Part shown: positions 23,766 to 31,483 of the stretch, one piece after another | How positions within the stretch are numbered: the stretch's first letter is position 1 | How the letters are laid out: each line of letters opens with the position of its first letter | NCBI RefSeq assembly: GCF_042679605.1 | Contig: NZ_JBHTMU010000004.1 | Span: 86,148 to 150,147 of the forward strand | DNA length: 64,000 nucleotides | Origin: Litorisediminicola beolgyonensis | GTDB taxonomy: Bacteria; Pseudomonadota; Alphaproteobacteria; Rhodobacterales; Rhodobacteraceae | Direction: 5' to 3' | Made by a program: the position numbers and the translations under genes | The notes under the pieces: generated by a model | Seen by the model: the letters and a program-made list of their open reading frames with translations, nothing else | Database searches by the model: none | Told to the model about the DNA's origin: nothing

Positions 23766-24329
23766 ATGACCACCTCTTTTTTCTTCGGTTACGGATCTTT
23801 GGTGGATCGCAGGACACATATCTACGCGCCGTCCTTTCCCGCGCGGGTCGTCGGCTGGCGTCGTTCCTGGCGCCAATCGCCGGTGCGGCGGGTGGCGTTT
23901 CTGACCGTGCAGCCCGACCCCGGGACGGTGCTCGACGGGCTTGTCGCGGCTGTCCCGCAGGGCGATTGGGCCGCACTCGATGCGCGCGAGGCGAGCTATG
24001 ATAGGGTCGATACGACGCTGCAGGTCGATCCCCTGCCCGAGCGCGCGGCCCAGGTCGCGATCTACACCGTCCCGCATGAGCGCGCGGCGCCCGCGGGGGC
24101 CGACCATCCTATCCTTCTGAGCTATCTCGACGTCGTTCTCGGCGGCTATCTCGACCAGTTCGATGCCGCGGGGGCCGAGCGATTCTTCGAAACGACCGAT
24201 GGCTGGGAGGCCCCGGTTCTCGACGATCGCGCCGCGCCGCTCTATCCGCGGTCGCAACCGCTCTCCGAGATGGTGCGGCATTGGGTCGACGGCGCATTGG
24301 CGCGCCGCGGCGTGGAGGTGACGAAATGA
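23766..24329 (+). CDS. Gamma-glutamylcyclotransferase-like protein
   Basis: 187 residues. It opens with FFFGYGSLVDRRTH, the GYGSL substrate-binding loop of the GGCT/AIG2 fold, followed by VVGWRRSW. Family members release 5-oxoproline from gamma-glutamyl amides. I chose the Met at 23766 just before the fold; the frame also has an ATG at 23739, and neither has a strong ribosome site. The stop overlaps the next start (ATGA), so it is co-translated with the DUF2254 gene. Confidence 0.75.
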   Translation: MTTSFFFGYGSLVDRRTHIYAPSFPARVVGWRRSWRQSPVRRVAFLTVQPDPGTVLDGLVAAVPQGDWAALDAREASYDRVDTTLQVDPLPERAAQVAIYTVPHERAAPAGADHPILLSYLDVVLGGYLDQFDAAGAERFFETTDGWEAPVLDDRAAPLYPRSQPLSEMVRHWVDGALARRGVEVTK

Positions 24330-25579
24330 GCCTTTCGGCACTTCTCGACCGGCTGAAGCGGCTCTCGCGCAGGCTCGGCGTCCGGGTCCTGGCGATGGCG
24401 CTGGTGGCGCTTCTGGCCACGCTCTTCGCGCCGCTTCTGAACGGCTTCATCCCCGAGGGCCTGAAGGAGCGGTTCGATCGGCAGGCGGTCGAGCCGGTTC
24501 TGAACATCCTCGCCTCGACCATGCTGGCGGTCACGACCTTCTCGCTCGGCGTGATGGTGCAGGCGTTCCAGAGCGCCTCGGGCCAGGCGACGCCGCGCGC
24601 CTACCGCATCCTGATGCGCGACGGCACGACGCAGACGGTGCTCGCCACCTTCGTCGGCGCCTTCCTCTTCTCGCTCACCGCCTTCGTGCTGTTCCGCGCG
24701 GGCTTCTACGGCGATGCCGCCGCGGTGGTGGTCTTCGGACTGACGGCGCTGGTGATCCTCCTGATCATCATCGCGATCCTGCGCTGGATCGGCCATCTGA
24801 GCGAGCTCGGCAACATGGACCACACGCTCAGGCTCTGCGAGGACGCCGCGGCGATGGCGCTCGGCACCCATGCGCGGCAGCCCTATCTCGGCGGACGAAA
24901 GGCGCACGGCCCGGAGCCGCAGGGCTGGATCGCGCTCCCGGCGCCGCGGTCGGGCTATGTCGTGTCGGTGGCGATGGCCGCGATCGACGACGCCTGCGCC
25001 GAGAGCGACACCGAGGCCCGGCTGGCGGTGCGCCCCGGCGATTACGTGCTCGAAGGCGCGCCGCTCCTCTGGATCGCCCGCCCGGTCGACAGCGACGTGC
25101 TCGACACCGCGATCGCGCTCGGACCCGAGCGCGAGCCGCAGCAGGACCCGCGCTTCGGCCTTCTGGTGCTGGCGGAAATCGGTGCGCGCGCCCTGTCGCC
25201 CGGGGTGAACGATCCCGGCACCGCCATCGACGTCATTCACCGTCAGACGGCGCTTCTGTGGCACCACGCGCTCGAGGCCGAGCAGCCGGACGCGCCCGAA
25301 TTCGAGCGGGTGAGCTGCCCCGGCATCGAGGCCGAGGCGCTGGTCGCGGACGCCGTCGCGGTCCTGATCCGCGACGGGCGCGCGCGGGTCGAGGTGATGG
25401 AGCGGGCGCTGAAGATGCTGGATCGTCTCGCCACCGCGCCCGAACCGGGGATCGCCGAGGCGGCCGCGGGGATGAAGAGCTATGCCGAGGCGCAGGCGCG
25501 GGACGGCATCGCGCTCGAGGCTGACCTGAAGGCGCTGGGTCTGACCGCCGAGATCACCCGCGACCCGGACGCGAGCTGA
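24326..25579 (+). CDS. DUF2254 membrane protein
   Basis: 417 residues. The N-terminal part has four predicted membrane helices (LAMALVALLATLFAPLLNGF, ILASTMLAVTTFSLGVMVQA, TVLATFVGAFLFSLTAFVLF, VVVFGLTALVILLIIIAIL) and the rest is a soluble domain with SELGNMDHTLRLCEDAA and LSPGVNDPGTAIDVI, the DUF2254 signatures. No biochemical role is known. GGAGGTGACGAA precedes the ATG. It converges with gltX; a palindromic repeat fills the 62-bp gap. Confidence 0.88.
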   Translation: MSLSALLDRLKRLSRRLGVRVLAMALVALLATLFAPLLNGFIPEGLKERFDRQAVEPVLNILASTMLAVTTFSLGVMVQAFQSASGQATPRAYRILMRDGTTQTVLATFVGAFLFSLTAFVLFRAGFYGDAAAVVVFGLTALVILLIIIAILRWIGHLSELGNMDHTLRLCEDAAAMALGTHARQPYLGGRKAHGPEPQGWIALPAPRSGYVVSVAMAAIDDACAESDTEARLAVRPGDYVLEGAPLLWIARPVDSDVLDTAIALGPEREPQQDPRFGLLVLAEIGARALSPGVNDPGTAIDVIHRQTALLWHHALEAEQPDAPEFERVSCPGIEAEALVADAVAVLIRDGRARVEVMERALKMLDRLATAPEPGIAEAAAGMKSYAEAQARDGIALEADLKALGLTAEITRDPDAS

Positions 25580-25590
25580 GCGCGACGGCC

Positions 25591-25634
25591 CGCTTTCCGA
25601 ACCGGAAAGCGCGCGATTTCCGGTTCGGAAATCG
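25591..25634. repeat. Twin-hairpin palindromic element, copy 1
   Basis: Hairpin a: CGCTTTCCG, loop AAC, CGGAAAGCG (25591-25611). Two bases (CG), then hairpin b: CGATTTCCG, loop GTT, CGGAAATCG (25614-25634). Each is a perfect 9-bp stem with a 3-base loop, and a and b are nearly reverse complements of each other, so the whole is one large palindrome flanked by GGCC. A second copy with the same plan and compensatory changes is at 46296-46339. It lies between the convergent DUF2254 and gltX genes and may also end both transcripts. Confidence 0.8.
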
Positions 25635-25641
25635 GCCCCGC

Positions 25642-26979
25642 TCAGCCCTTGGCGAGATCGCGGGCCCGAACGGTCTGCATCAGCGGCATCACGTCCGCCA
25701 TCTCCGGCCCGCGGTCCTGTCCGGTCACGGCGCGGCGGAGCGGCATGAAGAGCGCCTTGCCCTTGCGGCCGGTCTTGTCCTTGACCGCGCTCGTCCAGCT
25801 GCTCCAGGTGTCGCGGTCGTAGGGCGGCGGCGGCAGAAGCGCCATGGCGTCCGCGACGAACTCCGCGTCCTCCTCGGCGACGAGCGGCTCGGCGCCCTCG
25901 GTGAAAAGCCGCCACCAATGCGCGAGGTCCTTGCGCGTCGTAATATTCTCGCGCGCCACCTGCCAGACATCGGCACGCTGCGCCTCGGGGACGCCAAGTG
26001 CAGCCAGGTCCTCGGACACCGCCTCGAGCGGCAGCGCATGCAGCTTGCGCGCCGTCAGCGGATAGAGGTCGTTCACGTCGAACTTGGTCGGCGCCGATCC
26101 GAACTGCGACAACTCAAAGCCCTCGGCGATCTCCTCGAGGCTCATCCGCAGTTCCACCGGCTGCGACGAGCCAAGACGCGCCATCAGCGACAAAAGCGCC
26201 TCGGGCTCGACGCCCTGCTCGCGCAGGTCTTTCAGCGCCAGCGATCCGAGCCGCTTCGACAGCCCCTCGCCCTGCGGGCCGGTCAGCAGCGAATGATGCG
26301 CAAAGGAGGGATGCCCGAAGCCCAGCGCCGCCATGATCTGGATCTGCGTCGCGGTGTTGGTCACGTGGTCCGAGCCGCGCACCACATGGGTCACGCCCAT
26401 CTCGGTATCGTCGACCACCGAGGCGAGTGTATACAGCACCTGCCCGTCGCGCCGGATCAGCACCGGGTCCGAGACCGAGGCCGCGTCGATGGAGATCTCG
26501 CCCAGGATCCCGTCCTGCCAGACGATGCGCTCCTGATCGAGCTTGAAGCGCCAATGCCCGTCGCCGCGCTCGGCCCGGAGCCGATCGCGATCCGCGTCCG
26601 AGAGCGCCAGCGCCGCGCGGTCATAGACCGGCGGCTTGCCCATGTTGAGCTGCTTCTTGCGCTTGAGATCGAGCTCGGTCGGCGTTTCGAACGCCTCGTA
26701 GAACCGGCCGTTGGCGCGCAGCTCGTCCGCCGCCGCGGCATAGCGGTCGAGCCGCTGGCTCTGCCGCTCGGTGCGGTCCCAGGTCAGGCCCAGCCATTCC
26801 AGGTCGCGCTTGATGCCGTCGACATATTCCTCCTTCGAGCGCTCTGCATCGGTGTCGTCGATGCGCAGGATGAAGGTGCCGCCTTCCTTCTTGGCGATCA
26901 GCCAGTTCATCAGCGCGGTGCGCAGGTTTCCGACATGGATGTGGCCGGTGGGCGACGGCGCGAAACGGGTGACGGTCAT
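25642..26979 (-). CDS. gltX: Glutamate--tRNA ligase
   Basis: 445 residues. The HIGH-type motif is in RFAPSPTGHIHVGNLRTALM at the N-terminus and the KMSKS-type motif is GLSKRLGS; between them RIDDTDAERSKEEYVDGIK and VVDDTEMGVTHVVRG are typical GluRS. It charges tRNA-Glu (some alphaproteobacteria have two copies, one also acting on tRNA-Gln). The ATG at 26979 has AGGAGGCACCC upstream; the long frame beyond it is not family sequence. Confidence 0.97.
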   Translation of the reverse strand: MTVTRFAPSPTGHIHVGNLRTALMNWLIAKKEGGTFILRIDDTDAERSKEEYVDGIKRDLEWLGLTWDRTERQSQRLDRYAAAADELRANGRFYEAFETPTELDLKRKKQLNMGKPPVYDRAALALSDADRDRLRAERGDGHWRFKLDQERIVWQDGILGEISIDAASVSDPVLIRRDGQVLYTLASVVDDTEMGVTHVVRGSDHVTNTATQIQIMAALGFGHPSFAHHSLLTGPQGEGLSKRLGSLALKDLREQGVEPEALLSLMARLGSSQPVELRMSLEEIAEGFELSQFGSAPTKFDVNDLYPLTARKLHALPLEAVSEDLAALGVPEAQRADVWQVARENITTRKDLAHWWRLFTEGAEPLVAEEDAEFVADAMALLPPPPYDRDTWSSWTSAVKDKTGRKGKALFMPLRRAVTGQDRGPEMADVMPLMQTVRARDLAKG

Positions 26980-27100
26980 GGGTGCCTCCTGATTGGCGCT
27001 GGCTGTCTCACGGAACGCCGCGCTTGTCCAGTTGGGCGCGGGGTTGCGCACTGCCACGCGCGGCGCGAGGGTGGCCGAAACCACGACCCCCGGAGCCTCC

Positions 27101-27631
27101 ATGCGCGCCTTCATCGCCCTGCCCCTGCCCCCCTCGGACGCCGAGGTCCTGGCCGCGATGGGCGAGCGGCTGGGCTTCGGCCGCGCCGTGCCCGAAGAGA
27201 ACATGCACCTGACGCTGGCCTTCCTCGGAGAGGTCGAAGAGCCGGAGCTGCGCGACCTGGCCGAGGGGCTCGAGACGCTGACGTCGCCGGGGCTCGCCGC
27301 CCGGCTCTCGGGCATCGGCAGCTACGGTCCGGCGCTGGCGCTGGCTGCCGATGGTGGCGGTGCGCTGACCGACCTGCAGGCGCGGGTGAAGTCGCGCTGC
27401 CACGGCGCCGGTCTGGTGCTCGAACGGCGGCGCTTCCGGCCGCACGTGACCTTCGCCCGCCTGCCGCGCCGGCTCTCGCCCGAGGAAGAGCGCAAGCTCG
27501 CAGGGTTCCTGTCGGTCGAAGGCGCGATGGTGCTCGACCACGTGCCCTTCCCCGAGCTCGTCCTTTACGAGAGCCACCTCACGAAGGACGGCGCGATCTA
27601 CGAGCCCCTGGCGGAGTTTCCCCTGGGCTAG
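27101..27631 (+). CDS. thpR: RNA 2',3'-cyclic phosphodiesterase (ThpR/LigT)
   Basis: 176 residues with the two HxTx motifs of the 2H phosphoesterases: HLTLAFLGEV near residue 36 and HVTFARLPR near 115. It opens 2',3'-cyclic phosphates of RNA ends and shows RNA ligase activity in vitro. The ATG at 27101 starts the fold directly (MRAFIALPLPPSD). Its stop codon overlaps that of the convergent DUF1801 gene by 3 bp. Confidence 0.92.
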   Translation: MRAFIALPLPPSDAEVLAAMGERLGFGRAVPEENMHLTLAFLGEVEEPELRDLAEGLETLTSPGLAARLSGIGSYGPALALAADGGGALTDLQARVKSRCHGAGLVLERRRFRPHVTFARLPRRLSPEEERKLAGFLSVEGAMVLDHVPFPELVLYESHLTKDGAIYEPLAEFPLG

Positions 27632-28041
27632 GTCGGCGCGACCGGCCAATGGGTCGCGAGATCGTCGAGCCCGGCGCGGATCAGCTCGGCCAGCACCTCT
27701 TCGTCGACGCGGTCGAGCCGCGTGACATAGACGCAGGAGCGGCCCTTGCTGTGCGGCCCGAGCCGGTCGAGGATCGGCGCGAAATCGGTGTAGCCGGGCA
27801 GGATGTAGATCGTGAGCTTGGCCTTCCTGGGCGCGAATCCCGTCGCAAGCCAGGTGCCGGTGCGCCCCGAGGGATAGGTGTAGTCGTAGCTCCCGTAGCC
27901 CAGCATGTCGCCGCGCCAGAGCCGCGGCTTCCAGCCGGTCACGCGGCGGAAAAGCGCGTCGAGCCTCCGCGCTTCGTCGCGACGGGCCTCGGGCGTGACC
28001 TGTTCGAGATAGGCGTCGGCGTTTTCTGTGGGCTCGGACAT
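27628..28041 (-). CDS. DUF1801 domain protein
   Basis: 137 residues. The DUF1801/YdhG pattern is visible: DAYLEQVTPEARRDEARRLD, LWRGDMLGYGSYDYTYPSG, then FAPRKAKLTIYILPGYTDFA and LDRLGPHSKGRSCVYVTRLD. Function unknown; the fold resembles SRPBCC-independent small cytosolic proteins. The TAG stops of this gene and of thpR interlock (27628-27631). Confidence 0.85.
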   Translation of the reverse strand: MSEPTENADAYLEQVTPEARRDEARRLDALFRRVTGWKPRLWRGDMLGYGSYDYTYPSGRTGTWLATGFAPRKAKLTIYILPGYTDFAPILDRLGPHSKGRSCVYVTRLDRVDEEVLAELIRAGLDDLATHWPVAPT

Positions 28042-28080
28042 GCGCGCAGAGTGCCTCTCCCGGGGAATCCCTGCAAGCGT

Positions 28081-28632
28081 CTAGCGGAAAGCCGGACCGT
28101 GGACCCATTGCGTGAGCGAGGCGCGCGTGCCTTCGGTCACCGGCGTCACGCGATGGAGCAGGAAGGATGGAAACAGGATCGCGCTGCCGCGCTCCCGCGG
28201 CGCGGCGATCACCTGCGCGCTCGGCATGATCTCGAGCGCACCGCCCGCGTAGGCCCCGGGGTCGGACAGCTGCACCACCAAGGTCAGCTTGCGCCGCCGG
28301 GCCACAGGACCCTCGCCGATATCGGCATGCCAGTCGAAATGCCCGCCCGTCGCCGCCGGGTATTCCGCGACCTGCGCGCTTTCGGCGAACTCGGTCAGAT
28401 CGAAACCGAAGCTTTCGCGATTGGCCACGCGCACCAGATCGGCAAGCCGGTCGGCCACCCAACCGGTCTCTTCGGCCTCGTCGAGCCAGGAGAGCGTGGC
28501 GCGGCGCTGGCTTGGATCGTGCTGCTGGCCGACGAGCTGCGCCTCGCGCCGGGGCGCGGTCTTGGCGAGCGCCAGGATGCGGTCGCATTCGGCGGGGGAA
28601 AAGGCGGCGGGAACGGTCTTTGGGGTCAGCAT
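28081..28632 (-). CDS. 2-oxoglutarate/Fe(II)-dependent oxygenase (prolyl 4-hydroxylase-like)
   Basis: 183 residues starting MLTPKTVPAAFSPAECDRIL. The iron triad is visible: His and Asp in GGHFDWHADIG and the distal His in FLLHRVTPVTEGTRASL, whose Arg binds 2-oxoglutarate. It resembles PiuC/SM-20-type oxygenases. The target (a protein residue, siderophore or other) is unknown. The reading frame is open upstream, but family sequence starts at 28632. Confidence 0.88.
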   Translation of the reverse strand: MLTPKTVPAAFSPAECDRILALAKTAPRREAQLVGQQHDPSQRRATLSWLDEAEETGWVADRLADLVRVANRESFGFDLTEFAESAQVAEYPAATGGHFDWHADIGEGPVARRRKLTLVVQLSDPGAYAGGALEIMPSAQVIAAPRERGSAILFPSFLLHRVTPVTEGTRASLTQWVHGPAFR

Positions 28633-28759
28633 CGGCGTCTCGAAGCACTGCGCGGACGGGCGGTGACACGATTGCGCGACGCCCGCATCTCCGGCGCCGA
28701 CAGCGATGTCGTTTTCGGTCGCTCTTGCAGGCCCGCGCCCCGCGCGCCATGTCACGCAG

Positions 28760-29149
28760 ATGACCGCGCCCAGCCTCTCCGAGATCGAGACCTTCGCCCG
28801 CCGCGCCGCCGAGGCGCTGCCCGCGCCGTTCCGCCGCTGGGCCGCCGAGGTGCTGATCCGGGTCGAGGACTGGCCTGAGAGCTGGATGCTCGACGAGCTG
28901 GAGATGGACGACCCGCTCGATCTGACCGGGCTCTATGACGGCATCCCTATGACCGAGAAATCGGTGGCCGAGCCGGACTGGCGGCCGGACACGATCTGGC
29001 TCTTCCGCGAACCGATCCTCGAAGAATGGCGCGAGCGGGGCAACGTCACGCTCGAAGCGCTCGTGGCCCATGTCACCGTGCATGAGTTCGCGCATCATTT
29101 CGGCTGGTCGGACGAAGAGATCGCCGAGATCGACCGCTGGTGGGAATAG
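28760..29149 (+). CDS. Metallopeptidase family protein (zincin-like, DUF1025)
   Basis: 129 residues. A C-terminal HExxH zinc motif (TVHEFAHHFGWSDEEI) is preceded by LDLTGLYDGIPMTEKS and WLFREPILEEW, the conserved blocks of the small MatE-type zincin family. No signal peptide, so cytosolic. Substrate unknown. ATG at 28760; upstream in-frame ATG at 28706 overlaps the divergent oxygenase. Confidence 0.9.
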   Translation: MTAPSLSEIETFARRAAEALPAPFRRWAAEVLIRVEDWPESWMLDELEMDDPLDLTGLYDGIPMTEKSVAEPDWRPDTIWLFREPILEEWRERGNVTLEALVAHVTVHEFAHHFGWSDEEIAEIDRWWE

Positions 29150-29171
29150 CTCGGCGCGACCGGGCGGCGCG

Positions 29172-29603
29172 CTAGCCGGTATCCGTCTCGCGCTCGATCC
29201 AGACGAGGATCGCGAAAGCGATCCCGAGCGCCAGCACCGCCGCGGCCAGCCCCAGGAGCAAGGCGCCAGAGACGGCCTCGAGCTCGACCACGATGAGCTT
29301 GCGCACCACGGCCAGGAGCCCGATCACCAGGACGATCCGCACCTGCGCGTAGATCGACCCGCCGCTCAGCATCAGATGCACCGAATGCGCGAGCTCGATG
29401 GCGATCACCGCGCCGAGCAGGAGATCGAAGAGCGCCTGCAACGTGGTGTAGGAGACCGACAGCCCCGACTCTGCGGCGACCTGGAAGGTCAGGCGCAGGA
29501 AACTCGCGGTCGCGAGCCCGATCACCGCCATGGTGCCCAAAAGCAGCAGCACCGCAACGAGCGCCGTCGCATGATGGTAGAGCCGGTCGAACGCGTCCTT
29601 CAT
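29172..29603 (-). CDS. PsiE-like membrane protein
   Basis: 143 residues with four predicted membrane helices (LVAVLLLLGTMAVIGLATAS, LQALFDLLLGAVIAIELAHS, VRIVLVIGLLAVVRKLIVVE, LLLGLAAAVLALGIAFAILV), the layout and the VRKLIVVELE motif of the phosphate-starvation-inducible PsiE family. No function is established. I use the ATG at 29603; a TTG at 29612 is an alternative. Confidence 0.8.
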   Translation of the reverse strand: MKDAFDRLYHHATALVAVLLLLGTMAVIGLATASFLRLTFQVAAESGLSVSYTTLQALFDLLLGAVIAIELAHSVHLMLSGGSIYAQVRIVLVIGLLAVVRKLIVVELEAVSGALLLGLAAAVLALGIAFAILVWIERETDTG

Positions 29604-29644
29604 CTTCCGCAACCTAGGGCGTCAGGCCCGCGCGGAAATGCCGC

Positions 29645-31312
29645 TCAATCCTCGGACGAGGGCGAGCGCCAGCGGTTCACGATGGGGTAGCGGCGGTCGA
29701 GCCAGAACGCCTTGGCCGAGAGCCTCGTGCCCGGCGCGGACTGGAAGCGCTTGTATTCGCTGATGAAGAGCAGGTGCTCGACCTTGGCGGCATCCTCGCG
29801 CGCATAGCCCGCCGCGACGCAATCGGCGACCGATCCATCGAGATCCACGAGGATCTCCAGAATGCCGTCGAGCACCGGGTAATCCGGCAGCGAATCGCTG
29901 TCCTTCTGATCCTCGCGCAGCTCCGCCGAGGGCGGTTTCGAGATCACCCGGTCGGGCATCACCCGCCCGTCGGGGCCCTTCATCCAGTCGCGGTAATGGG
30001 CGTTGCGCCAGCGGCAGATCTCGAAGACGCGGGTCTTGTAGAGATCCTTGATCGGATTGTAGCCGCCCGCCATGTCGCCATAGATCGTGGCATAGCCCAC
30101 CGCGACCTCGGACTTGTTGCCGGTGGTCAGGAGCATCTCTCCGAACTTGTTCGAGAGCGCCATGAGAAGAAGGCCGCGCAGGCGCGACTGGATGTTCTCT
30201 TCGGTCAGGTCCGCGGGCAGATCGCCGAAGAGCGGCGCCAGCGTCTCGGTGATCGCGGCGCGGCCCTTGTCGATCGGCACGAAATCATAGGTGCAGCCAA
30301 GCGTCTCGGCGACGGCCTTGGCGTCTTCCAGCGAATGGTCCGACGTATATGCCGAGGGCAGCATCACGCAGCGCACGTTCTCGGGGCCCAGCGCATCGAC
30401 CGCGATGGCGGCGACAAGCGCCGAATCGACCCCGCCCGACAGGCCCAGGAGCACCTTGCCGAAGCCGGCCTTGCGGCAATAGTCGCGCAGCGCCTCGGTG
30501 GTGGCGCGGTAATCCTGCTCGAGCGCGTCCGGATGCGGCGCGACCGCACCGGGCGCCGCGCGCCAGCCCGCCTCGGTCCGCTCGAGGTCGAGATGCGCGA
30601 TCTCCTCGTCGAAGACCGGCATCTTCAGCGCCATCTGCCCGCCGGGGTTCAGAACGAAGCTGCCACCATCGAAGATCTGATCGTCCTGGCCGCCGACGAG
30701 GTTGAGATAGACGAGCGGCAGGCCGGTCTCGACCACGCGCGACACCATGTGATTGAGCCGCAGGTCGAACTTGTCGCGGTGATAGGGCGAGCCGTTCGGG
30801 ACCAGGAGGATCTCCGCGCCGGTCTCGGCCAGCGTCTCGGCCACGTCCTCGTACCAGGCGTCCTCGCAGATGGGCGAGCCGATCCGCAGCCCATCGACGA
30901 CATAAGGCCCGGTGACCGGCGCGGAGGCGAAGATGCGCTCCTCGTCGAAGACGGCGGCGTTGGGCAGGTGGTGCTTGAGCACGCGGGCGGCGACATGCCC
31001 GCCCTGCAGGATGAAATAGGCGTTGAAGAGCGACGCGCCCTCGACCCAGGGGCCGCCGATGGCCAGCGCGGGCCCCTCGGCGCACTCGGCCGCCAGCGCC
31101 TCGATGGCGGCGATGGCCTCGAGGTGGAAGGCGGGCTTCAGCACCAGGTCCTGGGTGTTGTAGCCGGTGATGAACATCTCGGGCAGCGCCACCAGATCGG
31201 CGCCCGCATCGCGGCCCGCCTCCCAGGCGCGGCGCGCCGCGCGGGCATTGCCCTCGATGTCGCCGACCACAGCGTTCAGCTGGGCCAGGGTGAGGCGGAA
31301 GGTCTCGGCCAT
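29645..31312 (-). CDS. nadE: NAD+ synthase, glutamine-hydrolysing
   Basis: 555 residues in two domains. The N-terminal nitrilase-type glutaminase shows the Glu/Lys/Cys sites (VALPEMFITGY, RVLKHHLPN, GSPICEDAW with the catalytic Cys). The C-terminal synthetase has the P-loop GLSGGVDSALVAAIA and the conserved TGNKSEVAVGYATIYGDMAG. It makes NAD from deamido-NAD, ATP and glutamine. Start ATG at 31312 begins the nitrilase fold (MAETFRLTLAQLN). Confidence 0.97.
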   Translation of the reverse strand: MAETFRLTLAQLNAVVGDIEGNARAARRAWEAGRDAGADLVALPEMFITGYNTQDLVLKPAFHLEAIAAIEALAAECAEGPALAIGGPWVEGASLFNAYFILQGGHVAARVLKHHLPNAAVFDEERIFASAPVTGPYVVDGLRIGSPICEDAWYEDVAETLAETGAEILLVPNGSPYHRDKFDLRLNHMVSRVVETGLPLVYLNLVGGQDDQIFDGGSFVLNPGGQMALKMPVFDEEIAHLDLERTEAGWRAAPGAVAPHPDALEQDYRATTEALRDYCRKAGFGKVLLGLSGGVDSALVAAIAVDALGPENVRCVMLPSAYTSDHSLEDAKAVAETLGCTYDFVPIDKGRAAITETLAPLFGDLPADLTEENIQSRLRGLLLMALSNKFGEMLLTTGNKSEVAVGYATIYGDMAGGYNPIKDLYKTRVFEICRWRNAHYRDWMKGPDGRVMPDRVISKPPSAELREDQKDSDSLPDYPVLDGILEILVDLDGSVADCVAAGYAREDAAKVEHLLFISEYKRFQSAPGTRLSAKAFWLDRRYPIVNRWRSPSSED

Positions 31313-31483
31313 GTCGTCGCGTCCCGTCTGTCTTTGGGCGCCCACATAGCAGATCGCGCCCCGAGGGGAAGGCATGCGCGTCTCCGCCGCAGGCTGCGCC
31401 CTGTCGGGGAATTGCGTTGTGCCCTGCCAGCGCCTCCCCTATTTTCGGCCCGCAGCGAGGCAGGCAAGAGCGGAGACAGGCGG

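Noticed and set aside
29774..31483. Upstream 570 codons in frame with the MORN protein
   Set aside because: This stretch is antisense to nadE; the signal peptide at 31484 marks the true start.
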